A stretch of 64,000 bases of DNA from an uncultured Bacteroidales bacterium. GTDB lineage: Bacteria > Bacteroidota > Bacteroidia > Bacteroidales > Muribaculaceae. Position 1 is the stretch's first letter; every line of letters starts with the position of its first letter. A program made the translations under genes and the position numbers. The DNA is taken from contig CAMWNG010000001.1 in the NCBI GenBank assembly GCA_947175575.1, positions 105,690 through 169,689 of the forward strand, given 5' to 3'. Below, one piece after another: positions 8,363 to 17,694 of this stretch. The notes under the pieces are model-generated. The model had not been told where the DNA came from. It saw only the letters and a program-made list of their open reading frames with translations, and did no database searches.

Positions 8363-10483
8363 ATGAAGAATCTTGCCGTAATCTTTCTGACGCTTTTAAT
8401 GCTGCTCACGTCGGGCGTGCAGAATCGCGTTTATGCCATGAAGCACACTGACGAAGTAATGGCCAATATCAGACATCATCTTTCTACTATCAATGAGCCG
8501 GCCGATTCATTGCCCCCGCTGTTGAATCTTTTTGATCTCGAACAGGCTGTTGGATTGAGAAAGAATTACGACTCGCTCGCGGTGGTGATTTACGATGTTG
8601 CGCTTAGGGCCGGAAACTCTACAGTAGCACTCGAGATGTTGCGTCATCAGGCAAATTCTGTCAACACCAAAGGTTTGAATCTTAAGAAGCTTCTTAAAGA
8701 GACAGAGCGGTTCGAAGGGCATGCTGATAAGAAAGCAACCGAGACATTCATCCTCATGCGGTTAAACCGATATTATACTTATTTGACTGACGCCGACTCC
8801 ACCCAGACTCAGTTTCAGGAACAATTGAGAGAGATTACGGTTGCTCCTCCCAAAGACATTTATGATAATATCGTTAAACTTCATGCAGTGTGTATGCATC
8901 TTTCGAAAGAAAAATCACGAGAGCTGCTTCCCAAATATTTCGGCAGACTTGAAACCCTTGTTGATTCGGTTCACGATCGTACTCATGCTCTTGCAAGCAC
9001 AGTGTATCTCCATTCGGCACTTGCTTATTCGGATGCTGACGTCACTGACCGCGCGTTGGAATCTGATCGTAAACTGCTTGAGCTGATGGACACCATGGAC
9101 ATGCAATATGAAGCCGCAGGACGTCCGTTCAGAGAATATGGTAATGCCAAATACATGGCATATAGACGCATGCTTCGAAACTGGCGCGACCTATCTTCAT
9201 CCGAACTTGAAAATCTGTATGCGAAAGCAAACGAGGCCGCGGCCAATGCACCGCAGGCACAGATTGCCGATCGACTCAATCCTCTTGTCGATATATACTA
9301 CAACATGGGTAAGAAGAATTATTCCGAGGCAAAACCCTTGTTGGAAAAAGCTCTTGCAAGAGCTGATAACAACTCGCGGCGCACTGAATTGTTACGCGAC
9401 ATGATGATCGTTGCTAAAGCTACCGATGACACCGAAACATACATGAACATCGCTGATGAGTATGTCCAGCATCTGCATACTATTCTAAACAACAGACTTC
9501 AGGAACGCTATAAAGAATTACAGGTCGCATACGACATCAATCAATTTAAATCTGAGATTACTTCTCTTAAAAACGAGAAAAAAAATACACAGATCGGTTT
9601 TCAACGCACGATTATATGGATTTCGCTGAGTGCTTTGCTTGTTCTTCTTATTCTTTTGTTTTTCCTTATCAGGCAATACTCTCATTCGAGAAAACTCGCT
9701 CAGAATCTTGCGCAGATAAACAAGGCATTGGTCAAGGAAAGCGAATCACTCAGAAAATCAAAAGCTGAGATTATCGAGATGCGCGACGAGGCTCAGAAGG
9801 CCAATCAGTTCAAGACTACATTCATGCGCAACCTCGGACGAGAAATTTCCGTACCCCTCAATTCGATAGTAGAACACTCGCGCCTTATTGTCGATTGCAT
9901 CGACTCCACCAACAAACCCTATCTGACCCAGTATGCCGAAATGATCCAGTTCAACGGAGATTATATAACAACTGTGGTCAATGATGTGCTGCATCTCGCA
10001 CAGCTCGATTCCGATTCCCTCAGCCTGTCGCGTTCACTTGTCGATATTCGTAAGATAGCGGAACTGGTTATTGATACCGTCACACCGGAAATTAAGGAAG
10101 ATGTGAAACTCGTTTTCGACCCGGATTCCGTGAATCCCATAATCTATACCGATCCCCGGCGCGTTCAGCAGATTCTGATGAATGTCGTTTCGAACGCTGC
10201 GAAATTCACTGCTTCAGGAACCGTTACCTTGCAATGCAACTTCGTAAATCAGGGTAAGATGGTGGCTATTTCAGTGACTGACACCGGTGTCGGCATCGAT
10301 CCGAAATACAAGGATGTAATTTTTGACCGTTTTGTAAAGATAGATGACAACACTCCCGGTGCCGGACTTGGTCTTCCGCTCGCACGCATGCTCGCACGAC
10401 TTCTCGGAGGTGACTTGACATTTGATTCCAATTACCGTAAAGGGGCGCGATTCGTATTAACCATACCAAATACCACCAAATAA
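8363..10483 (+). CDS. Membrane histidine-kinase-like protein lacking the phospho-acceptor His
   Basis: 706 residues. A signal peptide (about 1-25) leads into a long helical, TPR-like periplasmic region (about 30-405), one membrane segment at about 415-436 (IIWISLSALLVLLILLFFLI), a coiled coil (about 440-480), a HisKA-like dimerisation region (about 482-545) and a HATPase_c domain (about 590-704). The ATPase boxes look complete: N box QILMNVVSNAAKFT, G1 DTGVGI, F box IFDRFVKID and G2 GAGLGLPLA. The H box, normally F-x-x-x-SHEIRTPL, reads FMRNLGREISVPL: codon CGA at 9839-9841 gives Arg493 in place of His, while the following Glu is kept. No receiver domain or response regulator is adjacent. It may be a pseudokinase or sensor scaffold; catalytic activity is inference. 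Confidence 0.85.
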   Translation: MKNLAVIFLTLLMLLTSGVQNRVYAMKHTDEVMANIRHHLSTINEPADSLPPLLNLFDLEQAVGLRKNYDSLAVVIYDVALRAGNSTVALEMLRHQANSVNTKGLNLKKLLKETERFEGHADKKATETFILMRLNRYYTYLTDADSTQTQFQEQLREITVAPPKDIYDNIVKLHAVCMHLSKEKSRELLPKYFGRLETLVDSVHDRTHALASTVYLHSALAYSDADVTDRALESDRKLLELMDTMDMQYEAAGRPFREYGNAKYMAYRRMLRNWRDLSSSELENLYAKANEAAANAPQAQIADRLNPLVDIYYNMGKKNYSEAKPLLEKALARADNNSRRTELLRDMMIVAKATDDTETYMNIADEYVQHLHTILNNRLQERYKELQVAYDINQFKSEITSLKNEKKNTQIGFQRTIIWISLSALLVLLILLFFLIRQYSHSRKLAQNLAQINKALVKESESLRKSKAEIIEMRDEAQKANQFKTTFMRNLGREISVPLNSIVEHSRLIVDCIDSTNKPYLTQYAEMIQFNGDYITTVVNDVLHLAQLDSDSLSLSRSLVDIRKIAELVIDTVTPEIKEDVKLVFDPDSVNPIIYTDPRRVQQILMNVVSNAAKFTASGTVTLQCNFVNQGKMVAISVTDTGVGIDPKYKDVIFDRFVKIDDNTPGAGLGLPLARMLARLLGGDLTFDSNYRKGARFVLTIPNTTK

Positions 10484-10494
10484 GGTTGTTTCGG

Positions 10495-13400
10495 ATGGCT
10501 GAAAAGTTTCTTGAGCAGATAGCCCGCAATTATACAGCTCCGGAACGCATCGGTTCTCTGGGCGATATACTTTTTATAATGCCGAATAAACGCTCCGGCA
10601 TGTTTTTGAAACATTATATTCAGAAACATGCCGGGAATACTCCGGTATTTATGCCTCGTTTCGCCACCATGCAGCGTCTTGCGTCTTCCATGTTGCGCAT
10701 ACCGGAAGCATCAAGGAACGAATTGCTGTTCATGCTTTATAATGCATATATTGAAGAAGTCAGTAAGGCAGCCCATCAGGAGCGACCAACAGAATTCGAC
10801 CGCTTTATCTTCTGGGGAGATATGATCCTGTCGGACTATGACCTTATTGACAAATCTCTGGCAGATCCGGCCAAACTGTATGCTAATCTCAGTGACCTGC
10901 ATGATCTTCAGGCCGATTACCTGACTGATGAGCAGAAAGAGGTTATAACGCGTATCTGGGGACCGACAAACATGACCGGACAGACGGACTCTTTCTGGTT
11001 CCCGTCCGGAAAAGAATTGGCCAAGACCGACATTGTGCGCAAATTCGTTAGCCTATGGGAAATTCTTGGGCCGATGTATTTTAATCTCAGAAACAGACTC
11101 AATCAGGCCGGAATGTCCACTCCCGGCATATTGATTAGGAAAGCTGCAGAGTTGCTCCGCGATTCTGTTCCTGAAAGTATGTTGCGTAAGAAATTTGTGT
11201 TCGTGGGATTGAGTGACGTGTCTACTGCAGAGTTGTCAATCATGGAGTCGCTTAATCGTAAAGGAATCGCAGATTTTTTCTGGGACATTGATCTTCCTTT
11301 GTTTGAAGGCGATGATACGGATAATCCCGCATCCGGAGCTACCGCCATGATACGCACCCTTGCCCGCAAGTATCCGATGCCTGATGATTTCTCATTGGAT
11401 CGGACGCATGTAACTCCGGAAATAAATATATTCGGAATTCCATCCACTGTGGGCATGGCCAAAGGCGCTGCAGGAACTATCCGTACTTTGCTCGAAAACG
11501 GGAATCTTTCCGCAGCCGACGCCATTGAAACAGCCGTTGTACTACCTGACCCATCGCAGCTCATGCCTTTTCTGCTCGGGCTGCCTCAAGGACTTCCGGG
11601 TCTGAATGTAACCATGGCGCTGCCTTATGCAGACACGACTTTTGCGACACTGCTGCGAACGATAATACTTTTGCAAAACTCAGTGCGACGGACGCGCGAG
11701 GGTACAGTGTACTATATGTACGAACAAGTACTCGAAATACTGCAACATCCGCATATCAGCATCATCTTACCGGATAAGATCGACATATTCCGGCAAAAGG
11801 TCATTGACTCCGGGAAACGCTTTATTGACGGTAAGTGGCTTGCAGAGGAACTTCCTGAACTCGAATTCATTTTCAATCCGATCAATAATCCTGACAGTCT
11901 TGAGGATACCTGTGAGTATCTTCGTAATTTACTGACCGAACTGACCGGAAGGCTCGGAAATATTGCTGAAAACTATCACGCTTCAGGCTCCGGCGAAATT
12001 GAAGCACTCGAATATCTGTCAGGGCAGATAGATTCGCTTGAGGCACTTATCAGGCAATATGGTGTGGCCATGAAGGAATCCACATTCTTGCATTTGTTCG
12101 AACGCATCCTGAATGCCCGCCCTATCAATCTGGAAGGTACACCTCTTAGCGGAATGCAGGTGATGGGGGTGTTGGAGACTCGTTGCCTTGATTTCGACAA
12201 TATCATATATATGTCGCTAAACGAGAAGGTATTTCCAAGACGCGATTATGTCCGCACGATGATTCCCAACACTCTCAGACGTGGATATGGCTTGCCTACC
12301 ATCCAACATTCAGAGAGCTTTTATTCATATTACTTTTTCCGTTCTCTGTCGCGTGCCTCTGTAATTACTCTGTTTTATGATTCAAGGACACCCGGATCTT
12401 CCACCGGTGAAATGTCCCGTTTTCTGACACGCCTTCTCTATCTTCCAGGTGATGCTCGGGTAAAACTTTATCGGTCGGTACTTGAGAACAGCATGCCACC
12501 GTCAGCTCCAATCGAAATTGCAAAGACACCCGCTGTCAAGGCCCGCTTAAATGAATATCTTAAAGGGGGCTCTCGATCGCTGTCGGCATCTTCACTGAAA
12601 AATTTATTCCACTGTCCGCTTCGTTTTTATCTTCAGAACGTCAATCGCATCAACTACGAGGACGAACCAAGGGATTATCTGAATGCTGCCGCTATCGGAA
12701 GCATTTTCCACGATACGATGCAGTTTCTTTTCCGCTCATATGAAGGTTCGTTGATAACATGTGATATCATAGATTCTCTGATGAGTCAGGACGCTCTTGA
12801 CAAAGCTTTTTTCGAAAGTTTGACTCTGCATGCGGACTATCGTCCGGGAACTTCCGATGAAGACATGCGCTATGAATACATTGTGGTGAAAGCGGCCGTC
12901 CAACATCAGATTAGATGTCTCCTTTCCGCAGAGAAAGACCGGATCATGTCCGACGGTGATTTCACCTATATCAAAGGCGAGGAGACATTCACTGTCGACT
13001 GGGATATAATTAAAGATAAATTGACGGTTAATTTTCTTATGATCATTGACCGTATCGATCGTCTCGCCGCGGATCATCTGCGCTTTATTGATTATAAGAC
13101 CGGTGGAGACAAGACCGGTATCGGTAAGGATATTAATAATCTTTTTGAAAAATCAGATTGTGCCGGCATCCTGCAACTCATGATATACGCCGAGGCATAC
13201 CACGACACTAAAGAATCTTCATCATCAATAGACATATCTCTCATAAACATAAGCGATGTGGTTAAATCTGGTCACATTGATCCGGTGATGTTCAACGGAA
13301 AACGACTGCCGCCCTGCCCCGACTTTCCAACGGAGTTCCGCGAAATTTTCAATGAGCGAATGGAAGAGTTCTTTTTGAAAGATACCCCGATACGTCAGAC

Positions 13401-13497
13401 GGAAAATGTGGACAATTGCAGATACTGTCCGTTCAATAACATCTGCAACCGTCAGACCACGGTGACGGAACATACTCATGACTCATATACGATATGA
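10495..13497 (+). CDS. AddB-like PD-(D/E)XK nuclease/helicase-like protein
   Basis: About 1000 residues, annotated in Bacteroidetes as a PD-(D/E)XK nuclease family protein and related to AddB of the AddAB recombination nuclease. The N-terminus has only a degenerate ATPase-like segment (IMPNKRSGMFLKHYI) with no GxGKT. The C-terminal nuclease shows LFHCPLRFYL, AAIGSIFHDTMQ, LRFIDYKTGGDKT (Asp and Lys of the active site) and LQLMIYAEAY. One Cys before and three after the nuclease (CRYCPFNNIC) fit the AddB iron-sulfur clamp. I choose ATG at 10495; an in-frame TTG at 10486 is possible. It overlaps hemW by 4 bases (ATGA). No AddA partner lies in the window. Likely role: double-strand-break end processing. 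Confidence 0.8.
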   Translation: MAEKFLEQIARNYTAPERIGSLGDILFIMPNKRSGMFLKHYIQKHAGNTPVFMPRFATMQRLASSMLRIPEASRNELLFMLYNAYIEEVSKAAHQERPTEFDRFIFWGDMILSDYDLIDKSLADPAKLYANLSDLHDLQADYLTDEQKEVITRIWGPTNMTGQTDSFWFPSGKELAKTDIVRKFVSLWEILGPMYFNLRNRLNQAGMSTPGILIRKAAELLRDSVPESMLRKKFVFVGLSDVSTAELSIMESLNRKGIADFFWDIDLPLFEGDDTDNPASGATAMIRTLARKYPMPDDFSLDRTHVTPEINIFGIPSTVGMAKGAAGTIRTLLENGNLSAADAIETAVVLPDPSQLMPFLLGLPQGLPGLNVTMALPYADTTFATLLRTIILLQNSVRRTREGTVYYMYEQVLEILQHPHISIILPDKIDIFRQKVIDSGKRFIDGKWLAEELPELEFIFNPINNPDSLEDTCEYLRNLLTELTGRLGNIAENYHASGSGEIEALEYLSGQIDSLEALIRQYGVAMKESTFLHLFERILNARPINLEGTPLSGMQVMGVLETRCLDFDNIIYMSLNEKVFPRRDYVRTMIPNTLRRGYGLPTIQHSESFYSYYFFRSLSRASVITLFYDSRTPGSSTGEMSRFLTRLLYLPGDARVKLYRSVLENSMPPSAPIEIAKTPAVKARLNEYLKGGSRSLSASSLKNLFHCPLRFYLQNVNRINYEDEPRDYLNAAAIGSIFHDTMQFLFRSYEGSLITCDIIDSLMSQDALDKAFFESLTLHADYRPGTSDEDMRYEYIVVKAAVQHQIRCLLSAEKDRIMSDGDFTYIKGEETFTVDWDIIKDKLTVNFLMIIDRIDRLAADHLRFIDYKTGGDKTGIGKDINNLFEKSDCAGILQLMIYAEAYHDTKESSSSIDISLINISDVVKSGHIDPVMFNGKRLPPCPDFPTEFREIFNERMEEFFLKDTPIRQTENVDNCRYCPFNNICNRQTTVTEHTHDSYTI

Positions 13498-14594
13498 CCT
13501 CCGGTGGCCTGTATATTCACATCCCGTTTTGTAAATCAAAGTGTATCTACTGCGATTTTTACTCCGTGCCGTCCGAAAGTTGTTTTGATGCGGTTGTCGA
13601 TGGTCTTATTAACGAATGGGAGGTTCGGAAGCGGGAACTCGAAACCGCTCCTCACACCATATATATCGGAGGCGGAACCCCATCGGTGCTTCCGGGTCGG
13701 CTGGTCGAAAAGCTTTTTCACGTTTTGCCGGTCGACACAGCCCGCGAAATAACATTTGAAGCAAATCCGGACGATATAACGCCCGATTATATAAAATTAT
13801 TGGTTGACAATGGCGTGAATCGTCTGAGTCTCGGAGTCCAGAGTCTGAATGACGACCTTTTAAGATGGATGCGCAGGCGTCACGATTCCGCGTGCGCATT
13901 GCAGGCCATAGATACAGCCCGGCAAAACGGTATTACGAATATTTCGGGCGACCTTATATACGGTCTTCCGGAAATGACTGACCAACAATGGAATAGTTCC
14001 TTGAACCGCCTTATCGCAACTGGCATTTCCCATTTATCGGCCTACTGCCTGACTTATGCAGACGGAACACCGCTGGCTGTAGCTCTTGAGCGAGGGGATG
14101 TGGCAGAGACGGACGACAATACAATCGGCAGTCAGTTCGAGCTTCTGCGGGATATTACTGCACGAGCCGGGTTCGAACATTATGAAATATCGAATTTTGC
14201 CCTTCCCGGTAGTCGCGCGCTTCACAATTCGGCGTATTGGCGGCCGGATTCCCAATGGCTCGGAATCGGTCCGGCGGCACATTCCTTCATAGCGCATAAA
14301 AGACGTGCAAATCCGTCAGACATAGAGACCTGGCTTAAACAAGGGGGACAGGCGCCATCATCTGAGGAAGAAAGTCAGCTCGACCTGCTGAATGATTTTA
14401 TAGTGGCGGCATTGAGAACGAGTGAAGGAATCGACATTAACGATATTCCACAGAGATACAGGGAAAGACTGATGGCCGCAGCTGCCCCACATATCGCCTC
14501 CGGACAAATGTTCTTAAAGGATAATCATGTCGGAGTAAATCCCCGTTACTGGCTTATTTCCAACATATTCATGCGCGACATGATTCTCGAATAA
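13494..14594 (+). CDS. hemW: Radical SAM heme chaperone HemW (coproporphyrinogen III oxidase-like)
   Basis: 366 residues. The radical SAM cluster motif is CKSKCIYC (C13, C17, C20), followed by YIGGGTPSVLP, EANPDDIT, GVNRLSLGVQS and the C-terminal HemN-like domain (HNSAYWRPDSQWLGIGPAAHS). HemW proteins are heme-binding chaperones often mis-named oxygen-independent coproporphyrinogen oxidases; the fourth Cys of true HemN (CxxxCxxCxC) is absent here, since C20 is followed by Asp and Phe, supporting HemW. The start overlaps the upstream stop (ATGA), which suggests translational coupling. It is the last gene of the rfb operon. Confidence 0.93.
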   Translation: MTSGGLYIHIPFCKSKCIYCDFYSVPSESCFDAVVDGLINEWEVRKRELETAPHTIYIGGGTPSVLPGRLVEKLFHVLPVDTAREITFEANPDDITPDYIKLLVDNGVNRLSLGVQSLNDDLLRWMRRRHDSACALQAIDTARQNGITNISGDLIYGLPEMTDQQWNSSLNRLIATGISHLSAYCLTYADGTPLAVALERGDVAETDDNTIGSQFELLRDITARAGFEHYEISNFALPGSRALHNSAYWRPDSQWLGIGPAAHSFIAHKRRANPSDIETWLKQGGQAPSSEEESQLDLLNDFIVAALRTSEGIDINDIPQRYRERLMAAAAPHIASGQMFLKDNHVGVNPRYWLISNIFMRDMILE

Positions 14595-14595
14595 T

Positions 14596-14633
14596 AAAGC
14601 AGTGTCCCGCTCGTTCAGGCGGGGCACTGCTTT
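14596..14633. terminator. Bidirectional hairpin terminator between hemW and the minus-strand gene
   Basis: A 15-bp stem (14596-14610 with 14619-14633, one G-U type mismatch) and an 8-base loop; the arms begin with AAA and end with TTT, so it can work in both directions between two convergent genes. Confidence 0.85.
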
Positions 14634-14653
14634 ACTATTTTTTGTTATTAGAA

Positions 14654-15127
14654 TCAGGCGATATATTCCTCCCGATGGCGTGTAGGATTGAGAGCTTCCT
14701 CTGCGGCACGTGTCGCATAATCGCCTTCGGTGGATATATAGACCCAGTCGATATCGTTGTGACGGCGGAGATCGCCCAGGAAGAATGCTTCCGCATTGTA
14801 GCCGCCTACTACAATCAGTCGTGTAACACCTGCTTCACGCACAGCGTTTACGAGTTCCGCGTAGCGTTTCAGCGCGAAATCATTAGCGTCCTTGTCGGTC
14901 TGCTTGTCGCCGAAAGCGAGGATTACAGTATTATAGCCTTCGAAGCCTTCAGCGAGTGTCTCCTTTGTCGCGGTGTTGAGATGTGAGACGGTAAGTGCAG
15001 TGTTCTCAATCATGAGGTGTTCGGGATTCGTTACGATGGCGTTCACAGCTGCCTGACGATGCAGAAGTGCGCTGAGAATGTCCGAGAAGATGTGGCCGTT
15101 TATACCGGCAAGAGCAATTTCTTTCAT
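14654..15127 (-). CDS. Short NAD(P)-binding Rossmann-fold protein (atypical SDR/NmrA-like)
   Basis: 157 residues beginning MKEIALAGINGHIFSDIL, a beta-turn-helix that resembles the start of NAD(P)H-binding SDR_a5-like proteins, then YNTVILAFGD, AVREAGVTRLIVVGGYNAE and DIDWVYISTEGDY. The glycine motif GxxGxxG is altered (GINGHIF, third Gly replaced by Phe) and the protein is about 50 residues shorter than common YwnB-like relatives, with loss around the substrate region. The cofactor and substrate cannot be given. It is transcribed alone, convergent with hemW. Confidence 0.7.
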   Translation of the reverse strand: MKEIALAGINGHIFSDILSALLHRQAAVNAIVTNPEHLMIENTALTVSHLNTATKETLAEGFEGYNTVILAFGDKQTDKDANDFALKRYAELVNAVREAGVTRLIVVGGYNAEAFFLGDLRRHNDIDWVYISTEGDYATRAAEEALNPTRHREEYIA

Positions 15128-15188
15128 AGTGTAGTGTTGTTAGGTTAGAGATGTCTTTCTTCTTTTTAACAAATTGAAAGGCGTGTTG

Positions 15189-15220
15189 TTTGAAAGAATG
15201 GGAAATAATCCGTAAATTTG
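15189..15220 (+). promoter_or_regulatory. Bacteroidetes-type promoter of the DUF4250-pcrA operon
   Basis: TTTG at 15189-15192 and TAAATTTG at 15213-15220, spaced by 20 bases, lie 24 bases upstream of the DUF4250 start. Confidence 0.8.
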
Positions 15221-15244
15221 CATCACGTAAGTTATTATTGAATA

Positions 15245-15424
15245 ATGGAAAATCTTCCTCAGGACCCATATATGCTTTTAAGCGTGGTGAACATGAAACT
15301 ACGCGACAATTATTCTTCGTTGACAGAATTGTGCGATGATCTGGATATAAATCCCGAATCGCTGTGCGACACTCTCGCCGAAGCGGGATTTACATACGAT
15401 GAGGAAAACAACCGTTTCGCCTGA
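15245..15424 (+). CDS. DUF4250 family small protein
   Basis: 59 residues starting MENLPQDPYMLLSVVNMKLRD and ending ENNRFA. The sequence matches the DUF4250 pattern (LPxDPxxLLSxVNxKLRDxYxSLxxLCxDL, then an acidic YDEExNxF tail). These short proteins have a helix-turn-helix-like helical fold of unknown function. A consensus promoter stands before it and its stop is only 2 bases before the pcrA ATG, so both are co-transcribed. Confidence 0.88.
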   Translation: MENLPQDPYMLLSVVNMKLRDNYSSLTELCDDLDINPESLCDTLAEAGFTYDEENNRFA

Positions 15425-15426
15425 AA

Positions 15427-17694
15427 ATGTCAGCAACATATCTCGACGAACTGAATGAACAGCAGCGTCTGGCCGTAAAATACATTACCGGTCCACAGTT
15501 GGTTGTGGCCGGAGCCGGTTCAGGCAAGACGCGCGTGCTGACATACAAAATCATGCATCTTCTGGCAAACGGATACGATCCCGGACGCATCCTGGCTCTG
15601 ACATTTACAAACAAAGCGGCCAAAGAAATGAAGGAGCGTATCACCGCGCAGGTGGGCGAACATTCATCCCGACGCTTATGGATGGGGACCTTCCACAGCA
15701 TTTTTTCACGGATTCTGCGACGTAATGCCGAACATATCGGTTTTACACCCAATTTTACCATCTATGACCAATCGGATTCCCGGAATCTGGTGAAACTGAT
15801 TGTCAAGGACATGAATCTTGATGATAAATACTATAAGCCGGCAACAATCCAGAATGAAATCTCCAATGCCAAGAATCAGTTGATTTCACCGGAGCAATAT
15901 GCCCGCGACAAAGATATAAACGCATATAACCGAAAAGCCGGACGTGAGAAACTTGCGGCGATTTTCAATGAGTATGTACGCCGGTGCAGAATCAGTGACG
16001 CCATGGACTTCGACGATCTGCTGTATTATACGGCTGTGCTGTTTCGGGATCATGTGGAAATTCTGAGACATTACCGTGAATTTTTCCAATATGTACTCGT
16101 AGATGAGTTTCAGGACACAAATTTCGCACAGAATTATATCCTGATCTCGCTTACCAAAGGCATCGGGAATTTGTGTGTGGTTGGGGATGACGCCCAAAGC
16201 ATATACTCTTTCCGCGGTGCAAACATACGTAATATTCTTGACCTCAAACGGTCGTATCCAGACCTCGAGACATTCAAACTCGAACAGAATTATCGTTCTA
16301 CACAGAATATAATCAATGCCGCCAACACGCTGATTGAGAAAAATCGTGACCAGATAAAAAAACGAGTGTTCTCAGTCAATGATCCGGGTGACCGCATCGA
16401 AGTTCAGACCGGTTCGTCCGATTATGACGAGGCGGGACTTGTAGCATCGAAAATCGTCACGCGACAGGCCATGACCGGCGATCCGTTCAGTGAGTTCGCC
16501 ATACTTTACCGAACAAACGCACAGTCGCGTGTGTTGGAGGAAGCCCTGCGACGCCGCAACATCACATACCGGATTTACGGAGGTCTGGCATTCTACCAGC
16601 GCAAGGAAGTCAAAGACGCCCTCAGTTACTTCCGTCTTTCTGTAAATCCTAACGATGACGAAGCTTTAAGGCGTGTAATCAATGTGCCTGCCCGGGGTAT
16701 AGGAGACACCACCGTTGGCAAGCTCACACGTTGTGCCCTGGATGCCTGTGTAAGCATCTGGACCGTGCTTACTGATCCTGAACGCTACGGTCTGGATGTC
16801 AACCGCGGAACGATGTCGAAGTTAAACGGATTTATTTCTCTTATTGAAAAATACCGTCAGTTCGGCGAAAAAGCGGATGCTGAATCCCATGCGCGCTTCA
16901 TTATTCAGGATGCAGGACTACTGAGACAATACCTGAGCGATTCGAGTCCTGAGAATATTTCGAAGATCCAGAATCTCGAAGAACTAATCCGTGGTGCTCA
17001 TGAGTTTGTGGAGGAACGGAAAAACGAAGGCAGCGATTCCGAAACTACCCTGGCATCGTTCCTTACCACTGTTTCGTTGCAGACTGATCAGGACCAGAAT
17101 GATCCGGCTCTTGCCAATTCGGTCACTCTGATGACCATACATGCAGCCAAAGGACTTGAATTTTCAAATGTATTCATTGTAGGTGTTGAAGCGGATTTAC
17201 TCCCATCCTTGATGTCGCACAACAGTATGGAATCCGTCGAGGAAGAACGGCGTCTTCTGTACGTCGCGATTACGCGTGCGAAAAAATTCTGCATGATCAC
17301 ATACGCCAAGAACAGATATCTCAACGGCCAGACAATGGACTGCCGTCCCTCTCCATTCCTGAATGACATTGATGGACGGTATCTGAAATTTTCATATGGT
17401 GCACAACGTATGGCTCCCCCGATGCCACGACCCAAAACCGAACCGTCGAGACCTCGACCGGCGGTTAAACCGACCGTACGTCAAAGCACAGCATCGACCG
17501 GGTCTGCATCACAACATAGAGCGTCAGAGCTTAAAGTCAATATGGAAATCGAACATCTTCAGTTCGGCCATGGCATAATTCAAGATATAACGGTATCAGA
17601 ACTGGGTGAAGCCATTATCGTGAAATTTGATAATGAAAATTCTGTCCGTAAACTGCTGCTGTCTTACGCAAAATTCAATATAATCACTCAATGA
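15427..17694 (+). CDS. pcrA: UvrD/PcrA-type superfamily 1 DNA helicase
   Basis: 755-residue 3'-5' helicase for repair and replication-fork maintenance. Walker A GAGSGKT (Lys34), motif Ia TFTNKAAKEM, Walker B VDEFQDTN, motif III GDDAQSIYSFRGA, motif IV QNYRST, motif V TIHAAKGLEF and motif VI LLYVAITRAK are all present. The C-terminal tail (LQFGHGIIQDI) is the short SH3/Tudor-like domain typical of PcrA. It is encoded between DUF4250 and nspC, with a 4-base overlap (ATGA at 17691-17694). Choice between names PcrA and UvrD is a matter of convention. Confidence 0.95.
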   Translation: MSATYLDELNEQQRLAVKYITGPQLVVAGAGSGKTRVLTYKIMHLLANGYDPGRILALTFTNKAAKEMKERITAQVGEHSSRRLWMGTFHSIFSRILRRNAEHIGFTPNFTIYDQSDSRNLVKLIVKDMNLDDKYYKPATIQNEISNAKNQLISPEQYARDKDINAYNRKAGREKLAAIFNEYVRRCRISDAMDFDDLLYYTAVLFRDHVEILRHYREFFQYVLVDEFQDTNFAQNYILISLTKGIGNLCVVGDDAQSIYSFRGANIRNILDLKRSYPDLETFKLEQNYRSTQNIINAANTLIEKNRDQIKKRVFSVNDPGDRIEVQTGSSDYDEAGLVASKIVTRQAMTGDPFSEFAILYRTNAQSRVLEEALRRRNITYRIYGGLAFYQRKEVKDALSYFRLSVNPNDDEALRRVINVPARGIGDTTVGKLTRCALDACVSIWTVLTDPERYGLDVNRGTMSKLNGFISLIEKYRQFGEKADAESHARFIIQDAGLLRQYLSDSSPENISKIQNLEELIRGAHEFVEERKNEGSDSETTLASFLTTVSLQTDQDQNDPALANSVTLMTIHAAKGLEFSNVFIVGVEADLLPSLMSHNSMESVEEERRLLYVAITRAKKFCMITYAKNRYLNGQTMDCRPSPFLNDIDGRYLKFSYGAQRMAPPMPRPKTEPSRPRPAVKPTVRQSTASTGSASQHRASELKVNMEIEHLQFGHGIIQDITVSELGEAIIVKFDNENSVRKLLLSYAKFNIITQ

